In this document: positions 24,125 through 38,665 of the stretch, in pieces | How positions within the stretch are numbered: position 1 is the stretch's first letter | Layout of the letters: every line of letters begins with the position of its first letter | Source of the DNA: Mrakia gelida | Taxonomy: Eukaryota; Basidiomycota; Tremellomycetes; Cystofilobasidiales; Mrakiaceae | Direction: 5' to 3' | NCBI GenBank assembly: GCA_024345305.1 | Contig: BRON01000007.1 | Location: forward strand, 1,967,322-2,031,321 | Length of the DNA: 64,000 nucleotides | The notes under the pieces: generated by a model | The model's input: only the letters and a program-made list of their open reading frames with translations | What the model was told of the DNA's origin: nothing | Databases searched by the model: none | Program-made: the position numbers and the translations under genes

Positions 24125-24993
24125 TCTATACATGGGTAGAGGAGGGAGAGGAGGCGAAAGAGGATCAGTCACGAGAAGTCGGCGAGGGGAGAGCGAACCC
24201 GAAGCGAAGCGACTCACCAGAGCTTGAACTCGTCTGCAGCGTTCAACCAGGTGTACGATCCATCTCGAGAACTGATCACCTTGGCGTGAACCTCGGTGAA
24301 GCTTCGAATCGCGGCGGCGGGGAGACGATCGATGGACTCTACCGTCAGATCGGAGAGGCATAAATCTCGACACCCAGTCTCCCACGTCCTTGTTAGGCTG
24401 TTGTACCTGCTTGCTCCAACTAGCGAAGTACTTGATGTGACGAGCGTTCGAATGGCCTCCTTCGCCTGCTCCAGCTTCCCGAATCGAGCAGCGACGGCCC
24501 AACCGAAGAGAGGGTAGGCTTTGACGAGGAGGGAGAGGTGGAGTCTAGCGGTCAAATTCGGCAACATGGGGCAGTCGTACTTCTCAGTCATCTCCAAGAC
24601 CTCCTCCAGCATCTCGATTTCGCCAAAGTCCCACTCGTCTGAGAATGCGGGCGCGAGATCGTTAACGAAGAAGGCTTTGGGGACGATTTGACGAAGGAAG
24701 AAGGCGAACGACCTGAATTTCTCCGAGACGTCGACGACGGGGAGTTCCACCTTGGATGGCGACGATCCTGCTGCTAGTAGAGGTTGAGGGATGGAGAGGA
24801 TGTCCTCGAATACGGAGGAATGTGCGATGAGGAGGGATCGTTGAATAGCGAAGGAGATCTTGTCGGACGAGCGAATGATGAGGTCCGCTTTCCCGTCTTT
24901 GTTCTTGAAGAGAGGGTAGAACTTGTGCGTCTTGCGTCGATTCGAAGGAGGATCTTCGTCGGAGGGAGAGGGAGAGCGAGCTCGAGGAGGCAT
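24125..24993 (-). CDS. BTB/POZ-domain protein, copy 2 (intact)
   Basis: Exon 24218-24993 plus a final single base at 24125 gives 258 aa. The start MPPRARSPSPSDEDPP at 24993 is the first ATG; upstream extensions use only GTG. BTB-like features lie at about residues 35-130: ADLIIRSSDKISFAIQ, AHSSVFEDILSIPQP, then ELPVVDVSEKFRSFAFFLRQI. A conserved C-terminal half follows (LFGWAVAARFGKLEQAKEAI, CRDLCLSDLTVESIDRLP, VHAKVISSRDGSYTW). BTB folds mediate dimerisation and cullin-3 adaptor roles; no BACK or Kelch repeat is evident. The last intron (24126-24217, GTGAGT...TATAG) splits the TGA stop as TG/A. This is the only one of three local copies with an undamaged frame. It is divergently paired with F-box copy 2. 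Confidence 0.8.
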
Positions 24994-25135
24994 CGAGGAA
25001 GGAAGAAAGGGAAGGAGCAGAGTGATGGTTTGAAAGGAAGGAGCGTCCGAGCTCACGCCCTCCCTGTTCACGAACCGCCACCACACAAAAAGGGAGAACT
25101 TTCACTCATCCGTTCCTCTCTCGGATCAACTCAGC
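24994..25135. promoter_or_regulatory. 142-bp bidirectional BTB/F-box promoter, copy 2
   Basis: Lies between ATG 24993 (minus) and ATG 25136 (plus). It aligns without gaps to 1372-1513 at a constant offset of 23,622. From the BTB start codon to about 25083 the two copies are almost identical, while parts of both coding regions have diverged. Confidence 0.75.
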
Positions 25136-26261
25136 ATGGCCCTCTCCACTCCCTCTCCTCCTTTCCCCAAGATCCCTACCGAAATCGAGGCCCACATCCT
25201 CAGTTTCTGCGATCAAGCGACTCTCGCAAAGTGCTCGACCCTCTCCCTCGCCTTCCTCCAGCTCTCCTCCCCTTTGCTCTACGAGGACGTCGTTCTCCTA
25301 GGGTTCGAGAGTCTTCATAAGCTGCTATGTGCTAGACCGGTGAGTTTTCTTTCCTTTTCTCATCCCACTTCTCGACCATCCAGCCCAGACGTCGACCTCG
25401 AGCTGATGATCTCCTCCTCCTTCTTCCCTCTCTTCTCTCTCTCTCAGAACCCATCCTACCAGAGCCACCTCCAACCCTATCTCGCTCTCACCCAAATCAA
25501 GCAGCTCTCCCTCGTCGTCAAGGAAGGAGACGCTCCAAGGAAGGGAGGGGGTCAACGCCATCAAGAACCCATCATCTTCAACAAGGATCGACTCCCCTCC
25601 TCCTCCTCACCTCTCCCTCTTCACTCCCTCTCCATCCTCTTACCCATACAACCACCCATGATGCTCAACAGGGGCTTCGACCACTTCCTCTCTCTATTCG
25701 ACCCAACCTCCTTCCATCTCCAAGGCTACGGTCCTCCTCACGGAGATTATCACGGACACCTCCCCGACTTCGACTGTTATCGACTGGAATGGAAACGGAT
25801 CAAGCACTTCACCTTCGAACGAGCAAGGTTGCTGGACGCCATCTCTTTCATCCTCTCCCGCTCGGTAGAGTTCTCCTTCGATGTCACGTACGACCTCTCG
25901 TCGTTCAGAGTTGGGTCGGGAGTTTGGAAGACGTCGTTCCAACCCATCGTGAGAGACGCGACGCAGACCAACTTGGAACGGGCGACGTTCGGCAAGGCAG
26001 GGTTCATCGTGCATGGGATGGAAAAGATTAAGGTTCTGGTGGCGACGGAGGGAGGGAAGATGGACGCTTTGGATCGGCTGAGGGAGGAAAGCGAGAGGTG
26101 GGCGAGAGGAGATGGGTGGGAGAAGATGCGAAGGAATATCGAGGTGGTTGTGATCTCTGCTTCGACATGTGAGTATCCCGATTTTCTCTCCTTTTCTGTC
26201 TCTCTCGCGCTCAGCTGATCTCATCGCGTCTTCCCTCTTGTGCACTCTTCTTCCCTCAGAA
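25136..26261 (+). CDS. F-box-like protein, copy 2
   Basis: Exons 25136-25339, 25448-26168 and 26260-26261 give 308 aa. The F-box-like N terminus is the same as copy 1 (IPTEIEAHILSFCDQATLAKCS). Later conserved blocks include RIKHFTFERAR, VEFSFDVTYDLSSF and FIVHGMEKIKVLVATEGGK. Intron 1 (25340-25447) is 108 nt, divisible by three and free of stops, so its retention would insert 36 residues. The last intron (26169-26259, GTGAGT...CAGCTGATC...CCTCAG) splits the stop codon as T/AA. An SCF substrate-adaptor role is inferred from the motif. Confidence 0.75.
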
Positions 26262-26966
26262 GACGCGTCGACGTCGCCGTCTCGTCACCCAAGGTCTCCG
26301 GCTCCTCTCCCTTTTTCTCCGGACCCGATCCTTCTCCCACCCGCTCCCACCTTCCACCAAGCCTCGTCCAACTCAGCACCTCGAACTCTCCTCCTCCTTA
26401 TCTCGACCCTCTCCATCTCTCGGCGACCTCCAACCCTCCCTGCTTCGCTTGGATCGGTCGCGTCTCGAGTCGTCCCTCGCTCGTCCTTCGTTGTTAGCTA
26501 CTTGCCTACTTAGCTGCTGGACGCTATGAGTATGGATCCGTCACTCTTTTCGAGATGCTGGTCAGATGGGCTCTGCGGTTCGAGGAAAGGAGACGATGTG
26601 AGCTTCGAGGACAAGTCGAGACGCGACTTCCCTCGCTGGATCGTTCCTTCCTTCTGCTTCCGCGCTGGTGGGTTGGTCTGCTCTGCTTTGCTTCTACTGA
26701 GGTGCACCCGACGTCGGACCGTCGTCCAGACGAGCTTGTCGGACGTTCGTCGAGCGAGTCGCCCCTCTTCCTTACTCTCGTCACCAGCACACCCAGTCCC
26801 CCCTCGCTCTCCAAATCTTTCTTCTTTCCCACAACACGCGAAAGACAGTGGAAAAAGAAAGAGCATCAAAGACGAAGACGACCCAGCAAAGCCAGATCTA
26901 AAACTACCCCCTCGACGAAGAAAAACGACGACTTGAAGACCCAAATGAAAGAAGAGAAGAGCAAAT
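26262..26966. other. Intergenic, no gene supported
   Basis: About 700 bp between F-box copy 2 and the histone H2A stop, holding converging 3' UTRs. Several overlapping open frames (26510-26944 and others) have arginine/serine-rich, motif-free translations. Confidence 0.5.
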
Positions 26967-27673
<707 letters not shown>

Positions 27674-28403
27674 ACTGAAAAGGCAAGGAAGAGGAAGAAG
27701 AGGTCAGTTGGGGTGGTTCGAGGCGAGGGTGGAGGAGGAACGAGAAGGGCGAAGGTGGAAGGGAGGAGGTGGCGAGCTCGTGGAAAAACGAGCGAGCATG
27801 GGAAAGAAGGATGGTATAGAACTCACGTTGATAAAGTGGGTTGGGTGGGGTGGTGGTGAGTGAGTGGGTTGAGTTGAAGAAGTTAGAGAAGGATGTGGTT
27901 GGAGGAAAGGGAGAGGAAGGCGAAATCCAAATGGAAGGCGGAGAGGGACTGAGCTCGGGGAGGAGGAGGGAGGAGTGGGAAGCGACAACATCTCGTTCTA
28001 GCAGCATACCCATGCGTGATTAGCAGGACTTTTGCCCAGAGTTACTCAGAGAATGCTCAGCTTTCTACTTCAGAAATCAGAATTCTTAAAATCTTGGACC
28101 TCCTCGTTCAAAGAGGAGAAGGAGATGATGCGACTAAGTTTTCCGATCTCATTTTTCAGGGAACCGTTGGAAAGCTATGCTCTATAATTTGTTATCTGTG
28201 AAGCTCCCAGCCCATGAAACCTGAAAGGGGGGACGTGAGAGGCGAAACAACAAGAGAAGCTACACGTCGCCCTCCGTTCGCCTTCGGTTTCGACTCCTTC
28301 CTCCGTCCTCGTCGTGCTCCTTCCTCCTTCCCTCCAACCACATCCTTCAACTTCAAACCTCCCCTTCACCTTCACCCCCCTTTACCCTCTTCACTCTATC
28401 AAC
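27674..28403. promoter_or_regulatory. Shared H2A-H2B promoter
   Basis: 730 bp between the divergent ATGs at 27673 and 28404. The central part (28010-28200) is clearly more AT-rich than its surroundings and contains TCTATAATTT at 28181-28190, a possible TATA-like element about 220 bp upstream of the H2B ATG. No protein-coding signal is seen. Confidence 0.6.
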
Positions 28404-29315
28404 ATGGCCCCCAAGCCCGCTTCCACTGCTTCCAAGGCTCCTGCCCAGAAGGCTCGTGAGTACCATCGTCCTCTTCCTCCATCTCGAGAGCTCGCGAGCT
28501 CCTTTCCCCTCCCTCCCTCGCCTTCGACAGCCCATCCTGACTCCCTCCTTTCTCGCCTCTTCTTCTACAGCCGCCTCCAAGGCCCCCGCTTCCAAGGCTC
28601 CCGCTAAGAAGTCCACTACCTCGAAGGCCCCCAAGGCTGAGGGTGACAAGAAGAAGAGGAACAAGAAGCGAGTCGAGACCTACTCTTCCTACATCTACAA
28701 GGTCCTCAAGCAGGTGAGTCTCTTCGTTTTTGCTTCGTTCTTCTTCTCTAGCCTCTTGGCCTCTCGCTCGATCAAGTTGTATGCGGATGGGAAGTTGGGA
28801 AGATGGATGGTCGACGTGTTTGGCTCTTTGAGCTCTCCTTCGCGTCCATGCTGACCTTCGCTCCTCCTCCCCTCCCCTCTCCATCCCACCCTTCTTCTCC
28901 CCTCCCCTCCTCCCTTCCATTGCCCTCTTCCCTCTCCCTCAGGTCCACCCCGACACCGGAATCTCCAACAAGGCCATGTCGATCCTCAACTCCTTCGTCA
29001 ACGACATCTTCGAGCGAATCGCCTCCGAGGCTTCCAAGCTCGCTTCTTACAACAAGAAGTCCACCATCTCCTCCCGAGAGATCCAGACCGCCGTTAGGTT
29101 AGTCCTCTTCTCTTTCTCTCTTCTCCTCTCTCTTCGCTCTCCCTACCACCCTTTCTTCGCGTTCTCTACCTCTTCCTCGTCAACGCGAAGCTGACTTTCC
29201 CTCCCTCCCTTTCCCTCCCTCCCTCCCCAGGCTCATCCTCCCCGGAGAGCTCTCCAAGCACGCTATCTCCGAGGGAACCAAGTCGGTCACCAAGTTCTCT
29301 TCTTCCTCCAAGTAG
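28404..29315 (+). CDS. Histone H2B
   Basis: Four exons (28404-28455, 28571-28713, 28943-29097, 29231-29315) total 435 nt (144 aa). The N-terminal tail is Lys/Ala/Ser-rich ([16 protein letters not shown]). The fold follows: [58 protein letters not shown], then [10 protein letters not shown] with the conserved ubiquitin-acceptor lysine region. It packages DNA with H2A. Divergent from H2A. Confidence 0.97.
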
Positions 29316-29669
29316 AGAGCGAACTTGTCTTCTTCGTTCTTCGTTCAGCTCGTCTTTCTTTAGTAGTCCCGTTGTCGTCTCTCTCCCTCTCGTTGGGTTG
29401 GGTTCTCTCGCTAGCTACTCTTTACCACACCTTCGTCTTTGTTTCTCTCCACCTTTGATTCACATGTTCTCTCATGCTTGACATACCTGCTTCTCTCTCC
29501 TTCTCGAGAAAGTACACAAAGAAAAGGGACGGAGCCAGCGAAAGGAAAGAGACGAAGACCGCGAGACTTGTTGACCTCAACGTCGATGCGCTCTGCTCCC
29601 CTCCTTCGACGATCTTGACTCCCACTCCTTCCCTCTCGCTCTCTCACCCGACCTCACTTCTTCGCATCC

Positions 29670-31378
29670 ATGCCTCCCAAACCATCAACCTCAGGTTCGT
29701 CGGACGCACAATCCCTCTCTCTCTCTACCAGCGAGCCCATCTCTTCGCGAACGAGCTGACCTCCGCCCTCCTCCGACCCCTCCCTCCAGCGTCCTCCCCA
29801 GCGGATGAACCCCCCTCCCCTACTCACTGGCTCATGAAGGCCGAACCGGATACTAGGATTGTGAAGGGGAAGGATGTGAAGGTTCGTGGTTTTGGCTCGC
29901 GGTCTGAAGAGGGAAGGAGGGAGGGGAGGAAGGGAAAAACGGTTGAGCTCACGTTTTGATCGCTTCGTCGTTCGTTCAGTTTTCCGTGGATGATTTCGAA
30001 GCTATGGGGTTGGTCAATTTCGCTGTTTGGAGGAGAGAGCTTTCAAGCTGACCCAGCTTGCTATTCTCGGTGGAGCAGAACGACACCTTGGGATGGAGTG
30101 AGGAGTGAGTCCATCGGACGAACGAACGAACGGGCGAGCGAAACGATGGACTGACCTGGTCGCTGGTTGGGTTGCGTTCCAGATCATGAGGCTAAGAAGA
30201 TCATGAAGGAGAAGATGAAGATTGGACATCAGGTGAGCGCGTCTGGCGATGGGACTGGAGGAGGGAGGGAAGGAGGCGAAAGAAGGGAGAGCTGACCTCG
30301 TCGTGCTTTCGTTGGGAGGCTCTCTTTCCCTAGGTGCTGTTCTACCACTCGAATACGAAGGTCCCTGGCGTGTACGGTATCGGAGAGGTCAGTTCGAACA
30401 CTCGACTTCTCGAGCTGTAGAGCAACCCGAGAGCTGACTCTCGTTTCTTCTCGTCGTTGTCGCGAGCAGGTCACGAAGGAGGGTTATCCAGATCGTTCGT
30501 CCTCTTCTCCTCCCTTCCTGTCTTGGGCTCGTATCACTTTCGCTGACTTTCAGTGCCGACTTTGACTCTCTTAGCTTCCGCCTTCGACTCCTCCCATCCC
30601 TACTTCGACCATGTACGTCGAGTCTCTCCCCCGTTCGAGTTCGACCTCACCCCTCGCTCGCTCGCGACTCACCTCCTTCTCCCTCCCCACCACCCTCCAT
30701 CCTTCTTCGCCCATCCAGAAGTCCAAAGAAGACTCCCCAACCTGGTACCTCGTCGACGTAACCTTCAAATCCCGCGTCGCTCACCCCGTCACCCTCGCCC
30801 TGCTCAAAAGCATCGCTGCTGCCCCGTCCGTCGCGTCTCTTCCTGAGCTTGGGTTGGGGGAGTGGTTTGGAGAGGAGGAGTTGCATCGTGAGTCCCACTT
30901 CCCCAACTTTTATCCTCCTTGTGCTCGATTCCGATCGTTCGTCGTTCGTGTTCTCGAGTCGCTCCGAAGTCGAACTGACTGAACGCGCGCGTTTTCTTCC
31001 CTTTCCTTTCTTTCCCCCCTTTCTCTTTCCCCCTGCGCCCTCCCACTCCCACTCCTTCGATACAACGCAGTCATCAAGTCCCTCCCCCTCATCAACCGAG
31101 GACGTCTCTCCGTCCAACCCGTCCAATCCAAGGCCGCCTTCGACGTCGTTGTGAAGCTCGGCGAGACGGGAGGTTGGCCTGTTGAGGTACCGAAGAAGGG
31201 GAAGGCTGCTACGAAGGGAAAGGCGGCTGTGAAGGGGGAATCTGCTGACTATGGAGAGGAGAAGAAGACGAAGGCGGGAGGAGGGAAGAGGAAGGTTGAG
31301 GTGAAGGATGAGGGAGGGGAGGAGGACGCGGCGAGCTCGTTGTCGACGAGCAGGAGGAAGAGTGCGAGGAAGGGTTGA
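29670..31378 (+). CDS. EVE-domain protein (thymocyte nuclear protein 1-like)
   Basis: Ten exons (29670-29694, 29790-29881, 29980-30008, 30079-30104, 30183-30232, 30334-30387, 30470-30494, 30575-30612, 30719-30887, 31071-31378) total 816 nt (271 aa). EVE hallmarks in order: [89 protein letters not shown] domains are PUA-like and bind modified bases in DNA or RNA; the eukaryotic member THYN1 is nuclear. The last 70 residues are a Lys-rich, probably disordered tail ([16 protein letters not shown]). The gene sits between the two histone pairs. Five exons are 25-38 nt. Confidence 0.9.
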
Positions 31379-32592
31379 GATTGGATGGACGCTTTCGTTC
31401 TATGCTTTCTTGGGTGGGGTTGAGTCGAGAGATCGTTTTTGGTGAGCGATGATTGGGGATGAGAGAGGAGGACGTGGGAACGGGGCGAGAACCATCGAGA
31501 CTTCTATCTCGCTCGCTGGTCTGCCAGTTGAGTTCCCGCAGAAGCGGATCTTGAGCTCGGTCGTGAAGTTCGTCGCTGTGAATGCGAGAATTGCTAGCAG
31601 GAAAGAGTGGGACTGGTAGATCCCCGATTCTTATTAGCTGTTTCGACGAGGCTTCGTTCTTGCGTCGTCGTCGCGTGTCCGAGTCCTCGAGCTGAGTTTG
31701 TTGGCTCCTCTCCTTCTTTTCTCTAGACGGTCATACAAATAGCACAGCGTGCTTCTCTTCCCTCTGCACATCCCTGATCTTCCAGGTCCCTTCATCGAGG
31801 GGATTTGGAAAGTATTGTGGTGTCCGACTTCGAGCGCTCGAATCGCGTTGAGCCTCTCCCTCCCAACGACATCGCTGGACCGACTCGATTCTCATCTCCG
31901 AACCGCTCTCCAGATATTCAAATGGCTCGGATTCTACGTCTTTGTCGTCCGGGTCCTAAGCGATCAGTTGATCTGCTCAAGGCCGAAATGTCGACGCGTC
32001 TCTTTCTCGCCCCGTTCGTTCAGTTCTTCCCATCCTTCTTCCCGCCAAACCACCATGATCTCGTTATGACAGTCATCTCTCTTATCTTTGTGTATAGATG
32101 CGAGTCCCTCGACTCCAAGCTGATCGTCGAGACTCCTCGTTGCTCTCGGCCGTCGCGTCGACGTGAACGTCCGTCTCTCGCCTCTTTGCGTTTTGTAGTT
32201 CAAGGAGAGTGCAGTCCTTCGCTCGTACATTCACTCGATACACATCCATCTCGCTCTCTTTCCTGCTATCAGCGAGCTCATTGTAGACGAGAAAGACGGG
32301 AACGAGAGAGCCAACTCGTCGCATGGCCCAGATCGTCTCGACTCCAGATCGAGAGCTCGAACTGCTTGACTCTCCTTCCTCGTCTCAGCATCACTTCCTC
32401 CCCGAGCTCAAGAGCAGTCCTTCTTGCAAGCCGATTCAAGATGATGAAGAAAACATAGGGTGTCATGAATTCGTAAAGTAGAAAATATCAAAATGCGAAA
32501 CGACCAGAAAAGCAAGGGCAGGTCCAGATCCGAAGACCTCAACCGCCTCCCAAGAAAGAAAAAGCAGAACCGAAGAACCTCGCAACGCTTGC
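31379..32592. other. 1.2-kb gap between the EVE gene and H4, no gene supported
   Basis: Convergent 3' flanks. An open frame 31805-32458 is compositional (Arg/Ser-rich, no motif). I see no tRNA-like cloverleaf or other RNA gene. A non-coding transcript cannot be excluded. Confidence 0.45.
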
Positions 32593-34647
<2,055 letters not shown>

Positions 34648-35048
34648 ACCGCTCTTGTCTCTTCCTCGTCCTAGATTTGTGTTTGTAGGAGCGGGTGGGG
34701 TATAGGCGTGTTACTGTTTCCTTACGACTTTTATGACATTTCGTCTTTCTTTATCCTTTTCGTTCTGGGTTTCGTGAAAAAGGGAGAGAAGAGGAGGCAG
34801 GAAAGCGCAACGACGACGACGACGCGTTGAACTCGAACCCATCTCGTCCTTTCAAGTCTCCGTGGTCAGTCTCGCTCTTTCAAACCAGCGGATGAGAAGC
34901 TGCAAAGCTCATGACTGTACTCGCGACCGAAACATTAGGCAAAGCTACTCGATTCCCTCCCAACTCAAACGTGCAAGACCAAACTCTCCCTCGTCGCCGC
35001 CTCCCACTCTCTCCTCAATCTCGAAGCTCAGACCCCTCAACTCAAAGC
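34648..35048. other. Convergent 3' flanks of H3 and the PARP-finger gene
   Basis: About 400 bp with no coding signal. Both 3' UTRs lie here. Confidence 0.5.
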
Positions 35049-38000
35049 TCAGACCTGTTCCGACCCACCCAAAGCACAAAACGAAGAGTCAGCTCTCCGG
35101 CTCTCGCTCGAGACGACGAATTGAAACTCAAACGCGTCGAACCAAAACTCACCTCCCCAGCCGACTCCTCCGCTTTCTCACCCGCCTCCTGCTCCTGCTC
35201 GTGCTCCTCCTCAGAACTCGAAACCTCGACAGGCTGCTTCTTCCCAGCGGCTTTGGACTTGGTCTTGGGTTTGGGTTGGGCCTTCGTCTTGGCCTTCTGC
35301 TCCCAAACGCCCAAACGAAAGGAAAGCGAGACGAGGTCAGCTCGTTGATCGTTCGTTTCGTTCCCTCATCAATCCTCGCGAGAGCCGAACGAGACGTACC
35401 TTCGCAGCAGCAGCGGCAGCAGCACCTTTCTTCTTCCCTCCAGCAGCCTTGGCCTTGGGCTTAGGTCCAGGCTTCCCCTTCGCCTTCTTGTTCGACGCCT
35501 TGGTAGCGGCTCGAGTCTTCTTCGCGTTGGCGGGCTTGTCCTCAGCGGCGGCGGCTCGGGTTCGGGGTCGTTTGGTCTGAGGAAGGAAGGATAGAGATCA
35601 AGGAGAGAGGAGAAGAGAATGGTCAGTGGGGGAAGAGAAGGGAGGGAATACGGGGAGGGAGGGAGGGAGGGAAAGAGACGCGTCGAGAACGAACCTCAGA
35701 CTCCTCCTCCTCCTCGTCCTGGTCCGAAGGATCGTCGTTGTCGTCGTCTGCTGAAGCCGAGGGAGTTGGCGAGGAAGCAGCTTCCTCAGGTTTGGTGGTG
35801 GTTGACTTCTTGGCCTGTTCGAGGGGAAAGAGTAGCGAAGACGAAAGTCGAAGAGTCAGGACGAGTCCAAAATCGAAGCACCGCGAGACGGTCGAACGCA
35901 CCGTGGCCTTCGCCTTCCCTTTCCCCTTTCCCTTCGCAGCAGCAGCAGTCTTCCCAGCCTTCTTCTTCCCAGCAGAAGTAGTGGTAGTTCTCGTCTTCTT
36001 CTTGACGACCGAAGATCCAACGTCGGCGGCAGCTTGATCAGCGTCGTCCTCGTCCTCGTCGGTGGGAGCGTCGTCGTCTTCGTCGTTGGCGACTTCAGCG
36101 GCGGTGGAGGAAGAGGCAGGGACCTATAGAAGAAGACAAAGAACGAAGAAGAGGTTGGGTCAGTGAAAAGGCGAGAGGCGAGGAAAGAGAGAAGAGAAGG
36201 GAGATCATCACGAACGGGCGACACGTCCTTTTCTTGGCCTTGGACTTCGAAGCTGAGGAGGAGACCTTCTGTTTCTTGGCGGGAGTAGAAGATGCAGGCT
36301 CGGGAGATCCATCTTCGTTGTCGTCGTTGGCTCGCTGTTCGAAAGATGAAAGAGCGACGCGTGAGCCCTCGCGCGATCTCTTGTCTCGAAACCGACAGAG
36401 GGACGCGACCAACCTTGACTCCTCGGTTCTCGACCGGCAACGCAGCAGCAGATGATTCGGGCTCGTCTTGATCCTGATCTTCGTCGAGCTGCATGCATGA
36501 ACAAAATGGGAAGGGAAGAGAAGTGAGCGAGGTCGGAATGAAGAAGAGGGAGACAAAACGAGTGTCGAGACGAACCTCGTCGACCTCGTCCTCCTCGGTA
36601 GCAGAATCGTCCTCGTCCTTCTCCTTGGTTCCAGAAGCTCCAGCTTTCGAAGTCGAGGCTTCAGGCTGAGCAGATGCAGGAGGTGGCGAGGAGTTCTTGT
36701 CGGCCTGGCAAGGTCCAAACGGAAAGCAAAGTCGCGTCGTCAATATCGATCTCGTTCGTCTTCTCGTCTCGTCTCACTCCGTCCTCCTCTCTCATCGACG
36801 CGAATAAGAGCCAATGGAGCGTACCTTCTTCTTCTTACCTCTCTTGGGTTTCTCAACAAGCTCAGCAGGTCCTTCCGCCTCTCTCAACCTCGCGATCAGC
36901 TCGTCCTTATTTCCTGACTTGATGAGACCGGCGGCGGCGAGTTTCTGGATGCGTCAATCGATCGAAGGGTGTCAGAGAAGACACGTAGGATCTCGAATAA
37001 GTAAAAGGCGTCGAACGAACCTCCTTCAGCTCAGCGGTGGAGAGATCTTCGAGAGGGTCGTGAGGTCCCTGATCGAGTCGAGTTGCGACACGAAGTCAGA
37101 TCGCGTTCCAAAGGCTGAGACGATACGAAGAGAGTGTCACTCACAAGAACTGAAGTAGATTTGTCGGCGGGATCGACTGTCCAAACGCAAGACAACGAGG
37201 TCAGCACTCGTGTTTGTCTCCTTCGACGCGACGAGAACTCGACGCGACTCGAACTCACTGTGCCCTCTCGTCCAAGCGGTGATGACTCGGATCTTGTCGT
37301 CCTCCCTACAGACGCAGACGGGTCAGCTCTCGTAGCAAAGGAAAGCAGCGAAGAGCGAAGGAGAAACGAACGTTAACATCTCGTATCCGTCGATCTCGTC
37401 CGGCTGCAGCATTCACGTCGACGCGACGAGCTCGGAGTCAGCATCTCCCTCCTCCCTCTCCCTATCGTTCCATCCTCTTCCTCGAAGCTCCAGGACGTAC
37501 GTTATCTCCCTTGTTCTTGACAGCGTTCGCGATCTGACTAGGAGTGACGCATCTGGCGAAGACGAAGACGCGGACGGAACGAGCGCGAGTCAGAGGAGAT
37601 GAAGGGTCGACCGTCGAGCGAACGAGAGATCTGGGGATTCAACAAGCTCACCCCCAGCATCTGTTCCATCCCATACCAGCCCGACCAAAAGATAAAGATA
37701 TCTCGTCAGCTCAGCTCGTTCGATACATCGCTCCGTCTCGTTCGAAAGAGAAAGCTCACACTCACCTCCACTGAATCCCCTCGTGCTCTCCATACTGCCA
37801 CAAACCGACCCTCTCTCGTTCGTCAGCACATCCATCCATTCTTCTCATCCCATACTCCCAACTATCCTTAGATCTCATCGAAACTTACCATAACAGTAAG
37901 CTTATCGAGCCAAAGGAACGCAACTCAGAGTCAGCTCCACTCGGGTTCCTCTCCCTCCGTCCCTCTTCGCCCTCTCGTTCGACTCGACTGACCCCAAACT

Positions 38001-38427
38001 TCAAAGCTCCTTTGGGGATCTTGGTTCCCTGTCCATCGAAACGAGGACGAGGACGGGGTTAGCGACTGATCGAAGAAGGTATGGAGGAAGGAAGCGAGAG
38101 AGATGGGAGGAAGGACGAACCTTGCAAGGCTTGACTCCTTCTCGTTCGATTCGATTCGTTTCCATCCAAGTCAGTTCAGATTCCGTTCGATACAAGTTCG
38201 TTGGAGAGAAGAGCTTACCCTTACAAGCAGCTCGGTTCGACTTCGCATACTCGAGGTGAGGTCTGGGAAGGAAGCGAAGGGAGGGTCAGCTCCATCTCCT
38301 CCTCCGTTCGTTTCGTTTCGTCCATCTCGTCTCGTCTCGTCTCGTCTCGTCTCGTTTGATGGGGTACTCACTCATAGTTGGCGTAGAGTCTCCCTTCGCC
38401 AGGCCCGTAGATTTCGTCGTCAGACAT
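35049..38427 (-). CDS. PARP-type zinc finger and SAP-like chromatin protein
   Basis: Starts MSDDEIYGPGEGRLYANY at 38427. The finger reads EYAKSNRAACK (38.2 kb), a short exon giving KPCK, GTKIPKGALKFG, LTVM, YGEHEGIQW, then RCWGCVTPSQIANAVKNKGDN. This fits the fungal zf-PARP layout, with C-x4/5-C in the first half and C-x2-C where C-x2-C is usually H-x2-C. A SAP/HeH-like helix pair follows (PLEDLSTAELKEKLAAAGLI, KDELIARLREAEGP). The rest is a long acidic then Lys/Ala-rich tail (KGKGKAKAT, KPGPKPKAKAAGGKKKG) typical of DNA-binding disordered regions. It ends ESAGEV with the stop at 35049. zf-PARP domains recognise DNA nicks and ends; no catalytic domain is present. Exons of 9 nt (37652-37660), 12 nt (37889-37900) and 14 or 17 nt build the finger. 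Confidence 0.85.
38325..38355. repeat. (TCTCG)n microsatellite in an intron
   Basis: About six tandem copies of TCTCG inside the first intron of the PARP-finger gene. Likely length-polymorphic. Confidence 0.9.
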
Positions 38428-38665
38428 TTTGAAAGAAGGAAGAAGGGGAAGGGGAGATGGTCGTGGTCGGTGGCGAGAGGGGAGGGGAGCAGAAGAAAGG
38501 GGTCGAGAAGGGAAGCGCGCGTGTTCAGCTTTTTTGATTTTTCGACGAGGTTCGAATCGGATTTAGAAAAGCTTGAAAAAAACTTTCAGTAGAGTACAAA
38601 GAGGTCAATCTCATCTCCATCCAGCTCTAATTTCGTGTCTGCGGCGCCGCGTCGCGTCCCGTGGC

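Noticed and set aside
24994..25086. N-terminal extension of BTB copy 2 beginning upstream of 24993
   Set aside because: It starts with GTG, not ATG, and would swallow most of the bidirectional promoter.
31805..32458. 217-codon plus-strand frame between the EVE gene and H4
   Set aside because: Arg/Ser-rich, no conserved segment, and it lies in convergent 3' flanks.
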